Assembly: GCF_000092785.1 (NCBI RefSeq)
Contig: NC_014225.1
Coordinates: forward strand, 1,253,340 to 1,317,339
From: Waddlia chondrophila WSU 86-1044
GTDB taxonomy: Bacteria > Chlamydiota > Chlamydiia > Chlamydiales > Waddliaceae
Direction of reading: 5' to 3'
Length of the DNA: 64,000 nt
Shown piece by piece: positions 34,362-43,159 of the stretch. Both the position numbers and the translations under genes were made by a program. The notes beneath the pieces were generated by a model. That model was not told the origin of the DNA and did no database searches. It was given only the letters and a program-made list of their open reading frames with translations. Position 1 is the stretch's first letter, and each line of letters starts with the position of its first letter.

Positions 34362-34396
34362 TTAACAACAAGTAATAACAAGCAACTTGTTGTTAA
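34362..34396. promoter_or_regulatory. Perfect 12-bp inverted repeat between hemL and tamA-like gene
   Basis: Arms TTAACAACAAGT (34362-34373) and its exact complement (34385-34396) with an 11-nt loop, in the region shared by two divergent genes. It ends 29 bp before the tamA-like ATG and begins 67 bp upstream of hemL. It could be a dimeric-regulator operator acting on both. Confidence 0.6.
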
Positions 34397-34425
34397 TAAT
34401 AGGTTTGAGTCATAATAACTGCGCA

Positions 34426-36165
34426 ATGAACATTAAACATCTATTTATAAGTTTATTTTTACTCCCTTTTTTTCTCTACGGAAACGTCGAGTATACCGTT
34501 TCTTTTCGCGGCGTCAAAGATGATGAGCTCTTGGAATCTTTAAAAGGATCGTCCAGCCTCGTCCTCCTGAAAGACCACCCGCCAAAAACATTGTCGGCGC
34601 TAAAACAAAGGGCTGAATCAGATATCGGCAATATCGTCAATGCCTTGCACAACCACGCTCTTTATAACGCAAAAATCTCCTTTAAGCTCCATACTGAAAC
34701 ACCTCCTGTCCACGTTGAATACCTCGTCACTCAAGGCCCTGTTTACCCGTTAACCTTCATCCAAATCTCGCCTGCCCACTTTTCGCTTTCCGCAAAACAA
34801 CTTGGCGTAGAACTTGGAACGGCAGCGACCCCAAAAAAAATTGCCGAAGCAGAAAATGTATTGATCGAATGGATGAATGCCAACGGGTACCCATACGCCC
34901 ATTTGGTTGACAAAGAAGTGATTGCCGATCAAAAATCCAAGTCCATTTCAGTCCATTTTCTGCTTAAATCCGGGCCGCAAGCAACTTTTGGGGCGACAAC
35001 CGTTAACGGCAACTGCAAGGTGCTCGAAAGCTACATCCGCAAGAAGATTCAATGGGTAGAAGGAGAAATTTTCGACCCAAAAAAAATAACATCGACGATC
35101 AACAAGATCAATGCAAGCAACTTGTTTTCCCTTGTTCAAATCACCTACCCGGAAGAACCGCCTAAAGACGGTGTGCTTCCGATGCATATTGAACTCGATG
35201 AAGCCAAACACAGCTCCATCGCTCTTGGTTTAAGCTACTCAACGCAAAGAGGCCCAGGTTTTACAGTAGAGTGGGAAAACAGGAATGTGCGCAGAATTGG
35301 GAACCGTCTTTTTTTTGATGCAAATATCCTTCAGCTGACGCAAAGAGCCATGCTGGAATACGTGATCCCTGAGTTCCGAGCCGAGAATCAAGACTTGATC
35401 TGGACTGTGGAAGCTGAGCATGACGATACCGAAGGGTTCAATGAAACCTGGGTCAGCCTCTCTGGCCGCATCGAAAGAAAGCTCAATCGCTACACAAACT
35501 ACTCTTACGGTCTCCAATACAAGCATCTGGTCGTCACCGATGCGGACACCGACGGTGTCTACGGGCTGTTGAAAGCTCCTATTCACTGGCGTTGGAGCAA
35601 CGCCAACGACTGCCTGGATCCGACAAAGGGAATGACTTTTTACAACAAATTGATCCCGACACTGCGTATGTCAAGCACCCCTTTCCTCTACACGATCGGA
35701 CATTTTTCCCTTTCCAGCTACCTCCCAATGAACAAGGATCAATTCGTGCTTGCCATCCGAGCGCAATTTGGCACCATTTTCGGCACTAAACGCCATGAAA
35801 TCCCTGCATCGGAAAGACTTTACGCAGGTTCGGAGACGACATTGCGAGGATATAAGTATTGGACTGTCAGTCCATTGGATACAAATAACGATCCTATTGG
35901 AGGCCGCTCTCTCATGGTTTACAGTTTAGAGGGCAGATGGAGAATGAACGAAAACTGGGGAGCTGTTTTATTTTATGATGCGGGAAATGTTTTCGAAAGC
36001 CCCCTCCCCAGATTTGATAAAAAAATGCTACAATCCATTGGCGTAGGCGCAAGGTATTTCACGCCGGTAGGACCCATCCGCATGGATATAGCATTCCCTT
36101 TGAATCCTCGAAAAGGGATCGATAACAGTTTTCAATTTTATTTTAGCATTGGTCAATCCTTCTAA
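34426..36165 (+). CDS. tamA: TamA-like Omp85-family outer-membrane protein
   Basis: From the ATG at 34426, 579 residues: signal peptide (KHLFISLFLLPFFLYG), three POTRA-like domains (about 20-255) and a barrel ending in a C-terminal Phe (FQFYFSIGQSF). The Omp85 barrel motif is present as ERLYAGSETTLRGY. At about 580 residues with three POTRAs this matches TamA rather than BamA, and the next gene, 2 bp downstream, is tamB-like. TamA and TamB act together in outer-membrane protein and lipid traffic. It is clearly separate from bamA at 10571. Confidence 0.9.
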   Translation: MNIKHLFISLFLLPFFLYGNVEYTVSFRGVKDDELLESLKGSSSLVLLKDHPPKTLSALKQRAESDIGNIVNALHNHALYNAKISFKLHTETPPVHVEYLVTQGPVYPLTFIQISPAHFSLSAKQLGVELGTAATPKKIAEAENVLIEWMNANGYPYAHLVDKEVIADQKSKSISVHFLLKSGPQATFGATTVNGNCKVLESYIRKKIQWVEGEIFDPKKITSTINKINASNLFSLVQITYPEEPPKDGVLPMHIELDEAKHSSIALGLSYSTQRGPGFTVEWENRNVRRIGNRLFFDANILQLTQRAMLEYVIPEFRAENQDLIWTVEAEHDDTEGFNETWVSLSGRIERKLNRYTNYSYGLQYKHLVVTDADTDGVYGLLKAPIHWRWSNANDCLDPTKGMTFYNKLIPTLRMSSTPFLYTIGHFSLSSYLPMNKDQFVLAIRAQFGTIFGTKRHEIPASERLYAGSETTLRGYKYWTVSPLDTNNDPIGGRSLMVYSLEGRWRMNENWGAVLFYDAGNVFESPLPRFDKKMLQSIGVGARYFTPVGPIRMDIAFPLNPRKGIDNSFQFYFSIGQSF

Positions 36166-36167
36166 CC

Positions 36168-38471
36168 ATGAAGTGGATTAAGCAAGCAATCTTTATTCTC
36201 TTTGCCGGATTTCTATTATTCGGAGCGTTGCTTCAATTGGACAGCGTTCGCAGCCGGATGAAAACATTTCTCATCGAAAGCATCGAGTCTGGAACAGGGT
36301 ACACCGTACAGATCGGACAGATCCGCTTATTCCCCTCCTTTCAAATGACGGCAAAGGATATCGTGTTCATGGACGGAGAAGTGCCTCTGGCCGCTTTTAA
36401 CCATCTCCATCTAGGGATTTATCCTCTTGATTTACTGAAAGGCAAACTCCGCTTCAGCACATTGCATATCGAAGGGGTCGATGTGCTGAATTTACCAAAA
36501 GAAACGTTAAAGTCTGAGGGGAAGAATTCAACTATTTCAATGATTGCCATTGAAGATTTCTTCATCGAAAAGATCCATTGGTCGATAAAAGGCATCAACC
36601 CTCCCGATTATCCGATTTCGCTTAAAGGGAGCCTCATCGTCGACCAGCAGCATGATCTTATCTACTCCAATTTTAACGTTTTCTCACCGCAATCCTCGGG
36701 TGTCTCAGGGGACTTAAGATACGAAAAAAAGAATGGAACACTGCTCCTTCAACAAGAAGACGGTTTCAGAGCATCGCTAGCATTTGTGATGGATGAAAGC
36801 AGAGGAGTCCGAGTTCCCCGCTTCTTGGCAACATGGCACGAAACGACCATCGACGGTAAATTCTCTGTGACCCAAACAGGCGGCATCGAAGACTCTGCCT
36901 TTTTTCTTTCTATTGACGACTTATCGCAAATGGTTCCGATTTCCGGCGCTCTCTTAGGAGAGGCTGTTATCTCAGGCAGCATAAACAGCCCTAAAATCGA
37001 TCTATCCCTCAGCAGCAATCAGTTATCCGGATTTGGTCAAACGGTTGAAAAACTTAAGCTTCACCTCTCAACATCAGGCAAAGGATCTTTTTCCCTTGCC
37101 TTTGTGAAAAATGAACAAGACTACATGTTTTCAAGTGCTTTGACATGGGATCAAAAAACTCCTTGGTTTCCTACTCAGCTTGATTTACGCCTCCCTCTTG
37201 AAAAGGTTGCTCAACTGGCCAACTGGGATGTCGCAGATATCGATGGCCAGCTGCTCATTAATGTGCGTTATCAAAATCAAACACTCACATTCAAAGCAGA
37301 ACTTTTAGAAGCGCTGGTTGAAAGCTTTAGCATGGGCAGCCGCTTCATCAATATCCACGGCATTATTGAAGGAGATCTCAAGACTTTAAAGCTCGTGCAT
37401 TTCACTGCTAAAGATACTGATAATGGAAGTTACAGCGGAAATGGCAGGATAGAACTCGATCAAAAGAAAAATTTTCCATTTAATTTTGTCTTTCAGCTTG
37501 AGGAAGCTAAACCGTTTCAATCCGATATTTTTAAATCGGCAACATCTGGGGAGCTTACTTTCAAAGGAAACCTTTCAAAAGCCATTTTAAAGGGGGACTT
37601 AAGCGGCTCTGAAGCACGCGTACAAATCCCTGAAAAAATGCCTGAAAGCTCCGATTCGATCAAAGTGACTTATATCAACCAGCCTGAAGATGAACCTCCC
37701 CCAACCAAAGCTTCAATTTTCTCCCTTGATTGGCCTGTAGAATTGGACGTGAATTATACAATCGCTGATCAATTAACAATCAAAGGAGGCAATCTTAGTT
37801 CGACTTGGATAGGAAAAGTGAATATCGGAGGAACTTTGGACAAGCTAAAAACCAAAGGGGAAGTCAAACTGGACAAAGGAAGATTTATCCTCAGAGGCAA
37901 AACATTTGAATTTGTTCAGGGAGCCATTACCTTTAATGGCGACCCCGAAAAAAATACTCATCTTTATTTATCGGCAGAAATGGATTTAATCGACCTAACC
38001 ATTCAAGTGGTGTTAAACGGACCTATTCTCAACCCTTCTATCACCCTAACCTCATCTCCACCGATGTCTCAAAGGGCCATTTTGTCTTGGCTTCTTTTTG
38101 GAAAAGGGATATCTGACATCAACCCGATGGAGGAAACGCAATTAAGCAGGTCTCTGCGCTCGCTTTTGGATAAAGTCGGCGATAAGCCTGATGTCTTAAC
38201 CCGCATGGGCGGTGTACTTGGCCTTGATCAGGTAGAAATCGGAGCAAACCCTGGCGGCGAAACCGGCGACCTGACGGTAAAGGTTGGGAAATATTTATCA
38301 GAAGGAACGTATCTTTCTATTTCCCGCAATATCAGCCGAGGAAAAGATCCTGATAAAAACACGAGCTGTTTTGGCATCGAAACAAAACTTGGACGCCATT
38401 TCCGTTTTCGCGCTGAAGGCGACACAGAAACCAACGGCCGCCTTAATCTCCTCTGGAAAAATGATTATTAA
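36168..38471 (+). CDS. tamB: TamB-like protein (DUF490 translocation/assembly module)
   Basis: The 767-residue protein has one N-terminal membrane segment (QAIFILFAGFLLFGALLQL, residues 5-23), a long run of beta-strand-rich sequence expected to form the hydrophobic groove that spans the periplasm, and a C-terminal TamB domain (from about 590) with GKVNIGGTLDKLKTKGEVKL, RGKTFEFVQGAITFNG and the typical SPPMSQRAILSWLLFG signature. It is shorter than the Escherichia coli protein, as is usual outside Gammaproteobacteria. It forms an operon with the tamA-like gene (2-bp gap). Confidence 0.9.
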   Translation: MKWIKQAIFILFAGFLLFGALLQLDSVRSRMKTFLIESIESGTGYTVQIGQIRLFPSFQMTAKDIVFMDGEVPLAAFNHLHLGIYPLDLLKGKLRFSTLHIEGVDVLNLPKETLKSEGKNSTISMIAIEDFFIEKIHWSIKGINPPDYPISLKGSLIVDQQHDLIYSNFNVFSPQSSGVSGDLRYEKKNGTLLLQQEDGFRASLAFVMDESRGVRVPRFLATWHETTIDGKFSVTQTGGIEDSAFFLSIDDLSQMVPISGALLGEAVISGSINSPKIDLSLSSNQLSGFGQTVEKLKLHLSTSGKGSFSLAFVKNEQDYMFSSALTWDQKTPWFPTQLDLRLPLEKVAQLANWDVADIDGQLLINVRYQNQTLTFKAELLEALVESFSMGSRFINIHGIIEGDLKTLKLVHFTAKDTDNGSYSGNGRIELDQKKNFPFNFVFQLEEAKPFQSDIFKSATSGELTFKGNLSKAILKGDLSGSEARVQIPEKMPESSDSIKVTYINQPEDEPPPTKASIFSLDWPVELDVNYTIADQLTIKGGNLSSTWIGKVNIGGTLDKLKTKGEVKLDKGRFILRGKTFEFVQGAITFNGDPEKNTHLYLSAEMDLIDLTIQVVLNGPILNPSITLTSSPPMSQRAILSWLLFGKGISDINPMEETQLSRSLRSLLDKVGDKPDVLTRMGGVLGLDQVEIGANPGGETGDLTVKVGKYLSEGTYLSISRNISRGKDPDKNTSCFGIETKLGRHFRFRAEGDTETNGRLNLLWKNDY

Positions 38472-38569
38472 ACATTTATAATAAGAAAAAAATATTTTTA
38501 TAGTTGAATGTTAAGTCTTTATTAAGATAAAATTCATCTAATTATATAAGATAAAAAGGAGATTTTATT

Positions 38570-40045
38570 ATGGCAGCAAACCCTTATTTAGGCGCCCCTT
38601 CCAATTATGTTTATATCCCTTTAAGCGACATCTATTTGGATCAAATTGCCAAAACAAATTTTTCTGAAGGCATTTCCGGCAGCTCGGACACTTCTAAACT
38701 GAGCGATCCAAGCCAAACCCAGACAGACTTCCCCCCCTCTAATGCTCGTGATGGAAATTCGATGGTCTGCTTAGAGCAAGCCCTTTTAGAAGCTGTTGGA
38801 CAAGGAGAGCTTGGCGGCATCGCACGCGATCAGAAGTTAGCGGAATTACGCAATCAAGGAATTGAAATCAAAGGCTCCCTCCTGAAGGCGGGCGGCGATT
38901 TCAACTCTCCCATTGTCACAGATACCTACACTGACAGCGAAGGAAACCGCTTTTACAAATTTCATGTGACATGGGAACTCAAAATCAAACAATCAGAAGG
39001 AAGTGACATCACAATAACAAAACGGCAGTGGATCATCACCGGTGTTCCTCAAATTGACCGTTTAGACGACACATCCAGCGTCCTTTTCCAGCATCATCAA
39101 GCGCTGCTTGCAGTGAAGTGCCACATTTTCATCCAAAAAAACGGTTTTGATAAAACGCAGAAGCAGCATGACCGCATTCTTCGGTGCATTAATGATGTCA
39201 GAAGAACCAATTTAGTGGGAGTACAGGGGTTTTTGAAAGAGAATCGCTTGACATTTACAACAGATATTCTCGATGTTGATTGCAAGAAAGATCCTGACTG
39301 CAGCTATCAGCTGGATAGTATCATCAGCAAGAAGCAACCAGCAACAGCCTTGTGCATTGCATTAAGAAATGCAAGCGACAAGAAAGTGTGCGTCTATATC
39401 GATCAAATTTTCACCGGTCGAAAACTCAACGACAATGGCACAAAATATGATAAGGTTCCTTACGACCCCGATCATCCTACGCCAAGGACCATTCCTCTAT
39501 GCGTTAAAAGACAGAGGGATGCACACGGCATGATTGTGCGAGGAAATAAGGACTTGAGCGACCATATTCGTGTGCTTCACGCAGGGCCGGATGAACTGGA
39601 TGAGCTTTTAAGCCAATCGTTTGAAGGGCGTAATGCGCGTGGAATGACATTTGCAGAAGTCACAAAGGAACGGTACAAAGCGAGATTGGCTAGCTTAGAA
39701 AATGCTCAGGAAAACGTAGAGCAGGCTTTCGAGCAGCTGAAGTCCATGATTAAATCACTCTATGGAAAGCAGAAAGGCTTTGGAGCTTCGCTGAAAGTCT
39801 CATTGCTAGGAGGCAAGCTCGAAAAGATGGCGGAAAAACTCGATCCACAAAAGTTAAAGGCGGATCAATGCGATCAATTAACCCATGCGTTTGAAACATT
39901 TCAAACTGCTGTTTCTCATCTAAAAACTGAAGACTTGTGCGTCTATAAGCTAGGATCTAAGTGCGGCATGCGGTTAACAGCTCCTAAAGACTCAAACTAC
40001 AAAAAATATGATGATTTAACTAAATTATTCCAGAATAATTTATAA
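38570..40045 (+). CDS. Unknown 491-residue protein, candidate secreted effector
   Basis: I do not recognise this protein. It has no signal peptide or membrane segment. The first ~65 residues are rich in Ser, Asp and Pro (GISGSSDTSKLSDPSQTQTD), as seen in many type III substrates. The middle (about 70-280) is mixed alpha/beta with a conserved-looking cysteine patch (DVDCKKDPDCSYQ). The C-terminal ~110 residues form a predicted coiled coil (RLASLENAQENVEQAFEQLK). It has a strong ribosome site (AAAAAGGAG) and its own long AT-rich upstream region, and a palindromic terminator follows, so it is a single-gene unit. Confidence 0.8.
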   Translation: MAANPYLGAPSNYVYIPLSDIYLDQIAKTNFSEGISGSSDTSKLSDPSQTQTDFPPSNARDGNSMVCLEQALLEAVGQGELGGIARDQKLAELRNQGIEIKGSLLKAGGDFNSPIVTDTYTDSEGNRFYKFHVTWELKIKQSEGSDITITKRQWIITGVPQIDRLDDTSSVLFQHHQALLAVKCHIFIQKNGFDKTQKQHDRILRCINDVRRTNLVGVQGFLKENRLTFTTDILDVDCKKDPDCSYQLDSIISKKQPATALCIALRNASDKKVCVYIDQIFTGRKLNDNGTKYDKVPYDPDHPTPRTIPLCVKRQRDAHGMIVRGNKDLSDHIRVLHAGPDELDELLSQSFEGRNARGMTFAEVTKERYKARLASLENAQENVEQAFEQLKSMIKSLYGKQKGFGASLKVSLLGGKLEKMAEKLDPQKLKADQCDQLTHAFETFQTAVSHLKTEDLCVYKLGSKCGMRLTAPKDSNYKKYDDLTKLFQNNL

Positions 40046-40060
40046 ATTCTAAACATCTCA

Positions 40061-40097
40061 ATAGCATAATTATTCATATGAATAATTATGCTATTTC
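40061..40097. terminator. 34-bp perfect palindrome, likely bidirectional terminator
   Basis: Positions 40061-40094 are a perfect palindrome (17-bp arms, no loop) centred on CATATG and followed by TTT. It lies between two convergent genes, so it probably ends both transcripts; a long AT-rich stem is weaker than a GC-rich one. Confidence 0.65.
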
Positions 40098-40099
40098 AT

Positions 40100-41980
40100 C
40101 TAATCGGGAAAGAGTTCTTCCCGCACTTCCCTAAATCGCTCGTTAAGCAAAAACGTTTGCACATAAGGCCATGCTTCGGCAAACCTGTCTTGTTTGACCA
40201 ACTCAGCAGCTTCCTTGCCGTTAAACACCGAAAAATTTCGAAATGAAAAGCTTGAAGCACAATCCTGAATCAGCCCTTTCAATAACGTTGCAAACCAAGA
40301 TTTGTGGACAGGCGCCAAAACACGCTGAATTTTACGATTCACAACACTATCTGGAAGCTGTCCGCGCATAGCCTCTCGCAGCATCACTTGCGTACGCCCT
40401 TCTGAGATCGCACTTTCGGCTGGCAAAGAAAGACAGTAGCGAAAAAGGTCTGTATCTAAAAATGGCAAACGCACTTGCATCCCTTGCGCAGCGGCAGCCG
40501 CCTCTATTAGAGTAGATGCCCTTTGCAAGGGCCCTCCCAGCATGTAGAAATATTTCGCTTGAAAGAACAAGCTTTTTTCAATTAAGTTGGCATAATCCTG
40601 AGACCAATAGGGTGAAACAACAGAAGCAGGCTGGCCTTTGGCAAGGATCAGTTCCCTCTTACGTTCAAAATCGCTAAGCTTAAGGCTTTCTTGCAATTCG
40701 CTTTTTGTCATTTTCGGAAGCCTGTGGGATTTGATCAACGTTTTCCATAAGTAAGGATCTTTCAGCGCTGCTTTAGCGGACTGTAATCCTTTAATCTGAT
40801 CAAACGCATGGTAGATGATCCCCTCTGAATACCTTCCGAGCAATTCGTTGGCTCCAAGGCCGTCAAGCGTTAGATGAATAGCGTTTTGAGTCAGACTTCG
40901 ATACAAAAGCCACCGTTCAACCGAAAGATCTTCCAACGATTCAAAAACGTAGATCAAATCCAAAATATTTTTGACATAATCTTCCGAATGCGCTTTAAAT
41001 TCTTTTATCCTCCCCTTTGTTTTTTTCACCAACTCTTCACCCAGCCGCAATTCCTGCTGATCGTCTTCAGCAAAGGTGATCAAGGAAGCCGTTTTACAGT
41101 CAGGAGAGATCCGCTCAAAAGAGTCTTTGCTCAAACGCTGCGCCATTTCCCAAATAGATGCAGATACCAGGCCTCCGCTTACGCAAAAGCCTATAGGAAT
41201 GTCTGCACGCATGCGCAGCTTGCAAGCCTGAGAAAATCGTTCGCTAAATTTTTCCTTCCGTTCTCTCAAGTCTGCAGGCACTTCGGGCAGATCACTTAAG
41301 GGATGCCACCACTTCTCAATACGGACATCTCCTTTGTTAGCATCAACTTGAGCAACATGTCCTGGAAGAACTTTAAAAACATTTTCCCATGGAGTGATTT
41401 CTGTAGCATGAGCAATAGATGGACTGTGATAAAGGGCTGCAACAGTATCAGCGTTGAAAACAAGCTCGATCGATTCAAATCCCAAAAACCCTTTTACCTC
41501 AGAGCTATAGGCAACCTGCTTGCTGTTTTGATAAAGATATAAAGGTTTAAAGCCAAAAGGGTCGCGCGAAAGCGTTAAAACCCTTTCTTCAGAATCCCAG
41601 ACTGCCAAAGCCCAAATGCCGTTAAATTGGTTGAAGCACTTAGCGCCCCAAGCCACAAACGCAGCTAATGCAACTTCCGTATCGGACTCCGACTTGAAGC
41701 GATAACCGGAAGCTTTCAACTCTTTTCTCAATTCGATAAAATTGTAAAGCTCTCCGTCAAAAGAGATCCAATACCTCTCTCCCATATCGCTCATGGGCTG
41801 ATTGGCCGCATCGGTAATGTCAAGGATCGCCATTCGATTATGCGCCATCCCCGTTTCACGATCCAGATGAATCCCTTTTTTATTCGTCCCCCGATGCAGC
41901 AAAAGTTTTTGAGCGCGCTCCAAATCCTGCCTATCAGCAAATGAACCGTCTAATTTAACTATCCCTGCGATACCGCCCAT
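40100..41980 (-). CDS. AsnB-family protein with degenerate catalytic sites
   Basis: The 626-residue product aligns by pattern over its full length with class II glutamine-hydrolysing asparagine synthetases: an N-terminal Ntn glutaminase domain (about 1-210: GGIAGIVKLDG, HRGTNKKGI, FDGELYNFIELRKEL, LSRDPFGFKPLYLY) and an ATP-pyrophosphatase synthetase domain (about 245-610). Key residues are lost: Cys2, the glutaminase nucleophile, is Gly (codon GGC); the PPi-loop SGGLDS is SGGLVS (Val272); and the GADELF-like motif reads GANELLG (Asn378). No frameshift or stop is present, so it is a maintained pseudoenzyme or has a new reaction. It follows the ATP-grasp gene by 2 bp. True AsnB function is unlikely. 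Confidence 0.85.
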   Translation of the reverse strand: MGGIAGIVKLDGSFADRQDLERAQKLLLHRGTNKKGIHLDRETGMAHNRMAILDITDAANQPMSDMGERYWISFDGELYNFIELRKELKASGYRFKSESDTEVALAAFVAWGAKCFNQFNGIWALAVWDSEERVLTLSRDPFGFKPLYLYQNSKQVAYSSEVKGFLGFESIELVFNADTVAALYHSPSIAHATEITPWENVFKVLPGHVAQVDANKGDVRIEKWWHPLSDLPEVPADLRERKEKFSERFSQACKLRMRADIPIGFCVSGGLVSASIWEMAQRLSKDSFERISPDCKTASLITFAEDDQQELRLGEELVKKTKGRIKEFKAHSEDYVKNILDLIYVFESLEDLSVERWLLYRSLTQNAIHLTLDGLGANELLGRYSEGIIYHAFDQIKGLQSAKAALKDPYLWKTLIKSHRLPKMTKSELQESLKLSDFERKRELILAKGQPASVVSPYWSQDYANLIEKSLFFQAKYFYMLGGPLQRASTLIEAAAAAQGMQVRLPFLDTDLFRYCLSLPAESAISEGRTQVMLREAMRGQLPDSVVNRKIQRVLAPVHKSWFATLLKGLIQDCASSFSFRNFSVFNGKEAAELVKQDRFAEAWPYVQTFLLNERFREVREELFPD

Positions 41981-41982
41981 TC

Positions 41983-43119
41983 CTAATCAACCTGATTTTC
42001 CAGCATTTTTTGATAAAATAAGAGGAACGGATCATGGCATTCAGCAGCAACCTGCTCTTCAAGTTCGGAATCGACTGCCGTATAACGGGGTAAACCGCAA
42101 CAACTTTTGTACGTATCGTTCAAACTTCCACCTTTCTCTAGAGAGTTCTTAGGCAGCAGCCAAAAAGCGCCTAAAAAATGAGCCTTAGCCTCTCCTCCTT
42201 CATAAACAAACAGGAAAGAAACCCTCATTGTCGGCTGATAGAGTTCATTTTTTAAGTGAGGGACACGGATAGGATCAGAAGCAAAAAATTGCTCAACGAT
42301 GAACTCTGTCTCTTTGGTGTGGTACCAGTAGTTATAGGACTTATCCCGGTTTTTTTTTAAAGATCTTGACTTCTTGAGAATGTATTTTAAAACAGCATCC
42401 AAATCACCTTCCGAGACGATAATCACTCCTTTTCCCGAACAACCCCCTTTTGGTTTAATCACAAATAGTTGAGTGCCCAACTCCTGTTTAATTCTCTCTG
42501 CCAATTTTGGTGTGTATGTCTTAGGATAGACATTCCATTTTGGCTTGATCAGGCCCAACATAGGATCTTGCTCAAAAAGAGCAGACATCTTTGCTTTATT
42601 AGCCCAATAAGGAGATATGGCTCGATCTATAAAGATAACTCCTGGATAAGCCTCATGTAATTCGTCAAGTTCCTTTGGAGAAGGAGATCTTAAATACACA
42701 AAACCGTGATAACCATTCATCCTTTCCGAGTTGAACGGCGCTTTTCTGGCAGCTTCCAAAAACTTAAGATCGTTAAAAATTTCTTCCTTTTCATTTTTTG
42801 CATGCCAATTTTCCTGGTTAGCAAACATTTTTTTTAATGTTGCATCGCCAAAAGATTGAGGAACTGTCCAACCTTCTTTAACATAGAGCGCCAAAGTATC
42901 GAACAGATTTTGCGCAATCACAGGCTCTCCGTCATGAGAGAAAACATCTCCCCTAAATGTAGAAACAACCCCGTGCTGCATCTCGCAGACTTTAATGCCG
43001 TGCTCTTGGCTGTACTTAATATCAGCAATCAAAAAACTCATATCAACAGGGTAGACAGATTCCCCGCAAAGAGTTCCAACCAGGAAGATTAGAAAAAGGG
43101 CAACTTTGCACATACACAC
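41983..43119 (-). CDS. ATP-grasp-like protein with N-terminal signal peptide
   Basis: A 378-residue protein. Residues 1-19 (KVALFLIFLVGTLCG) form a signal peptide; the ATG at 43119 has AAGGTG upstream, so the leader looks genuine. The body resembles ATP-grasp enzymes: LFVIKPKGGCSGKGVIIVSE (about 197-216) fits the nucleotide-binding strand-turn with Lys, ETEFIVEQFF (about 268-277) the hinge, and PTMRVSFLFVYEGG (about 291-304) the Mg-binding strand. Resemblance is by pattern; the family is not certain. It is first in a two-gene unit with the degenerate AsnB homologue. How an ATP user would work after export is unclear. Cysteines near 329 (SCCGLP) may be relevant. Confidence 0.7.
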   Translation of the reverse strand: MCMCKVALFLIFLVGTLCGESVYPVDMSFLIADIKYSQEHGIKVCEMQHGVVSTFRGDVFSHDGEPVIAQNLFDTLALYVKEGWTVPQSFGDATLKKMFANQENWHAKNEKEEIFNDLKFLEAARKAPFNSERMNGYHGFVYLRSPSPKELDELHEAYPGVIFIDRAISPYWANKAKMSALFEQDPMLGLIKPKWNVYPKTYTPKLAERIKQELGTQLFVIKPKGGCSGKGVIIVSEGDLDAVLKYILKKSRSLKKNRDKSYNYWYHTKETEFIVEQFFASDPIRVPHLKNELYQPTMRVSFLFVYEGGEAKAHFLGAFWLLPKNSLEKGGSLNDTYKSCCGLPRYTAVDSELEEQVAAECHDPFLLFYQKMLENQVD

Positions 43120-43159
43120 ACCTTATAACTAATTGACCAAATGTAAAAGGTTATTTACA

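Noticed and set aside
34387-34425. Upstream extension of the tamA-like frame
   Set aside because: Would place a polar 13-residue leader before a good signal peptide and runs through the inverted repeat; ATG at 34426 is better.
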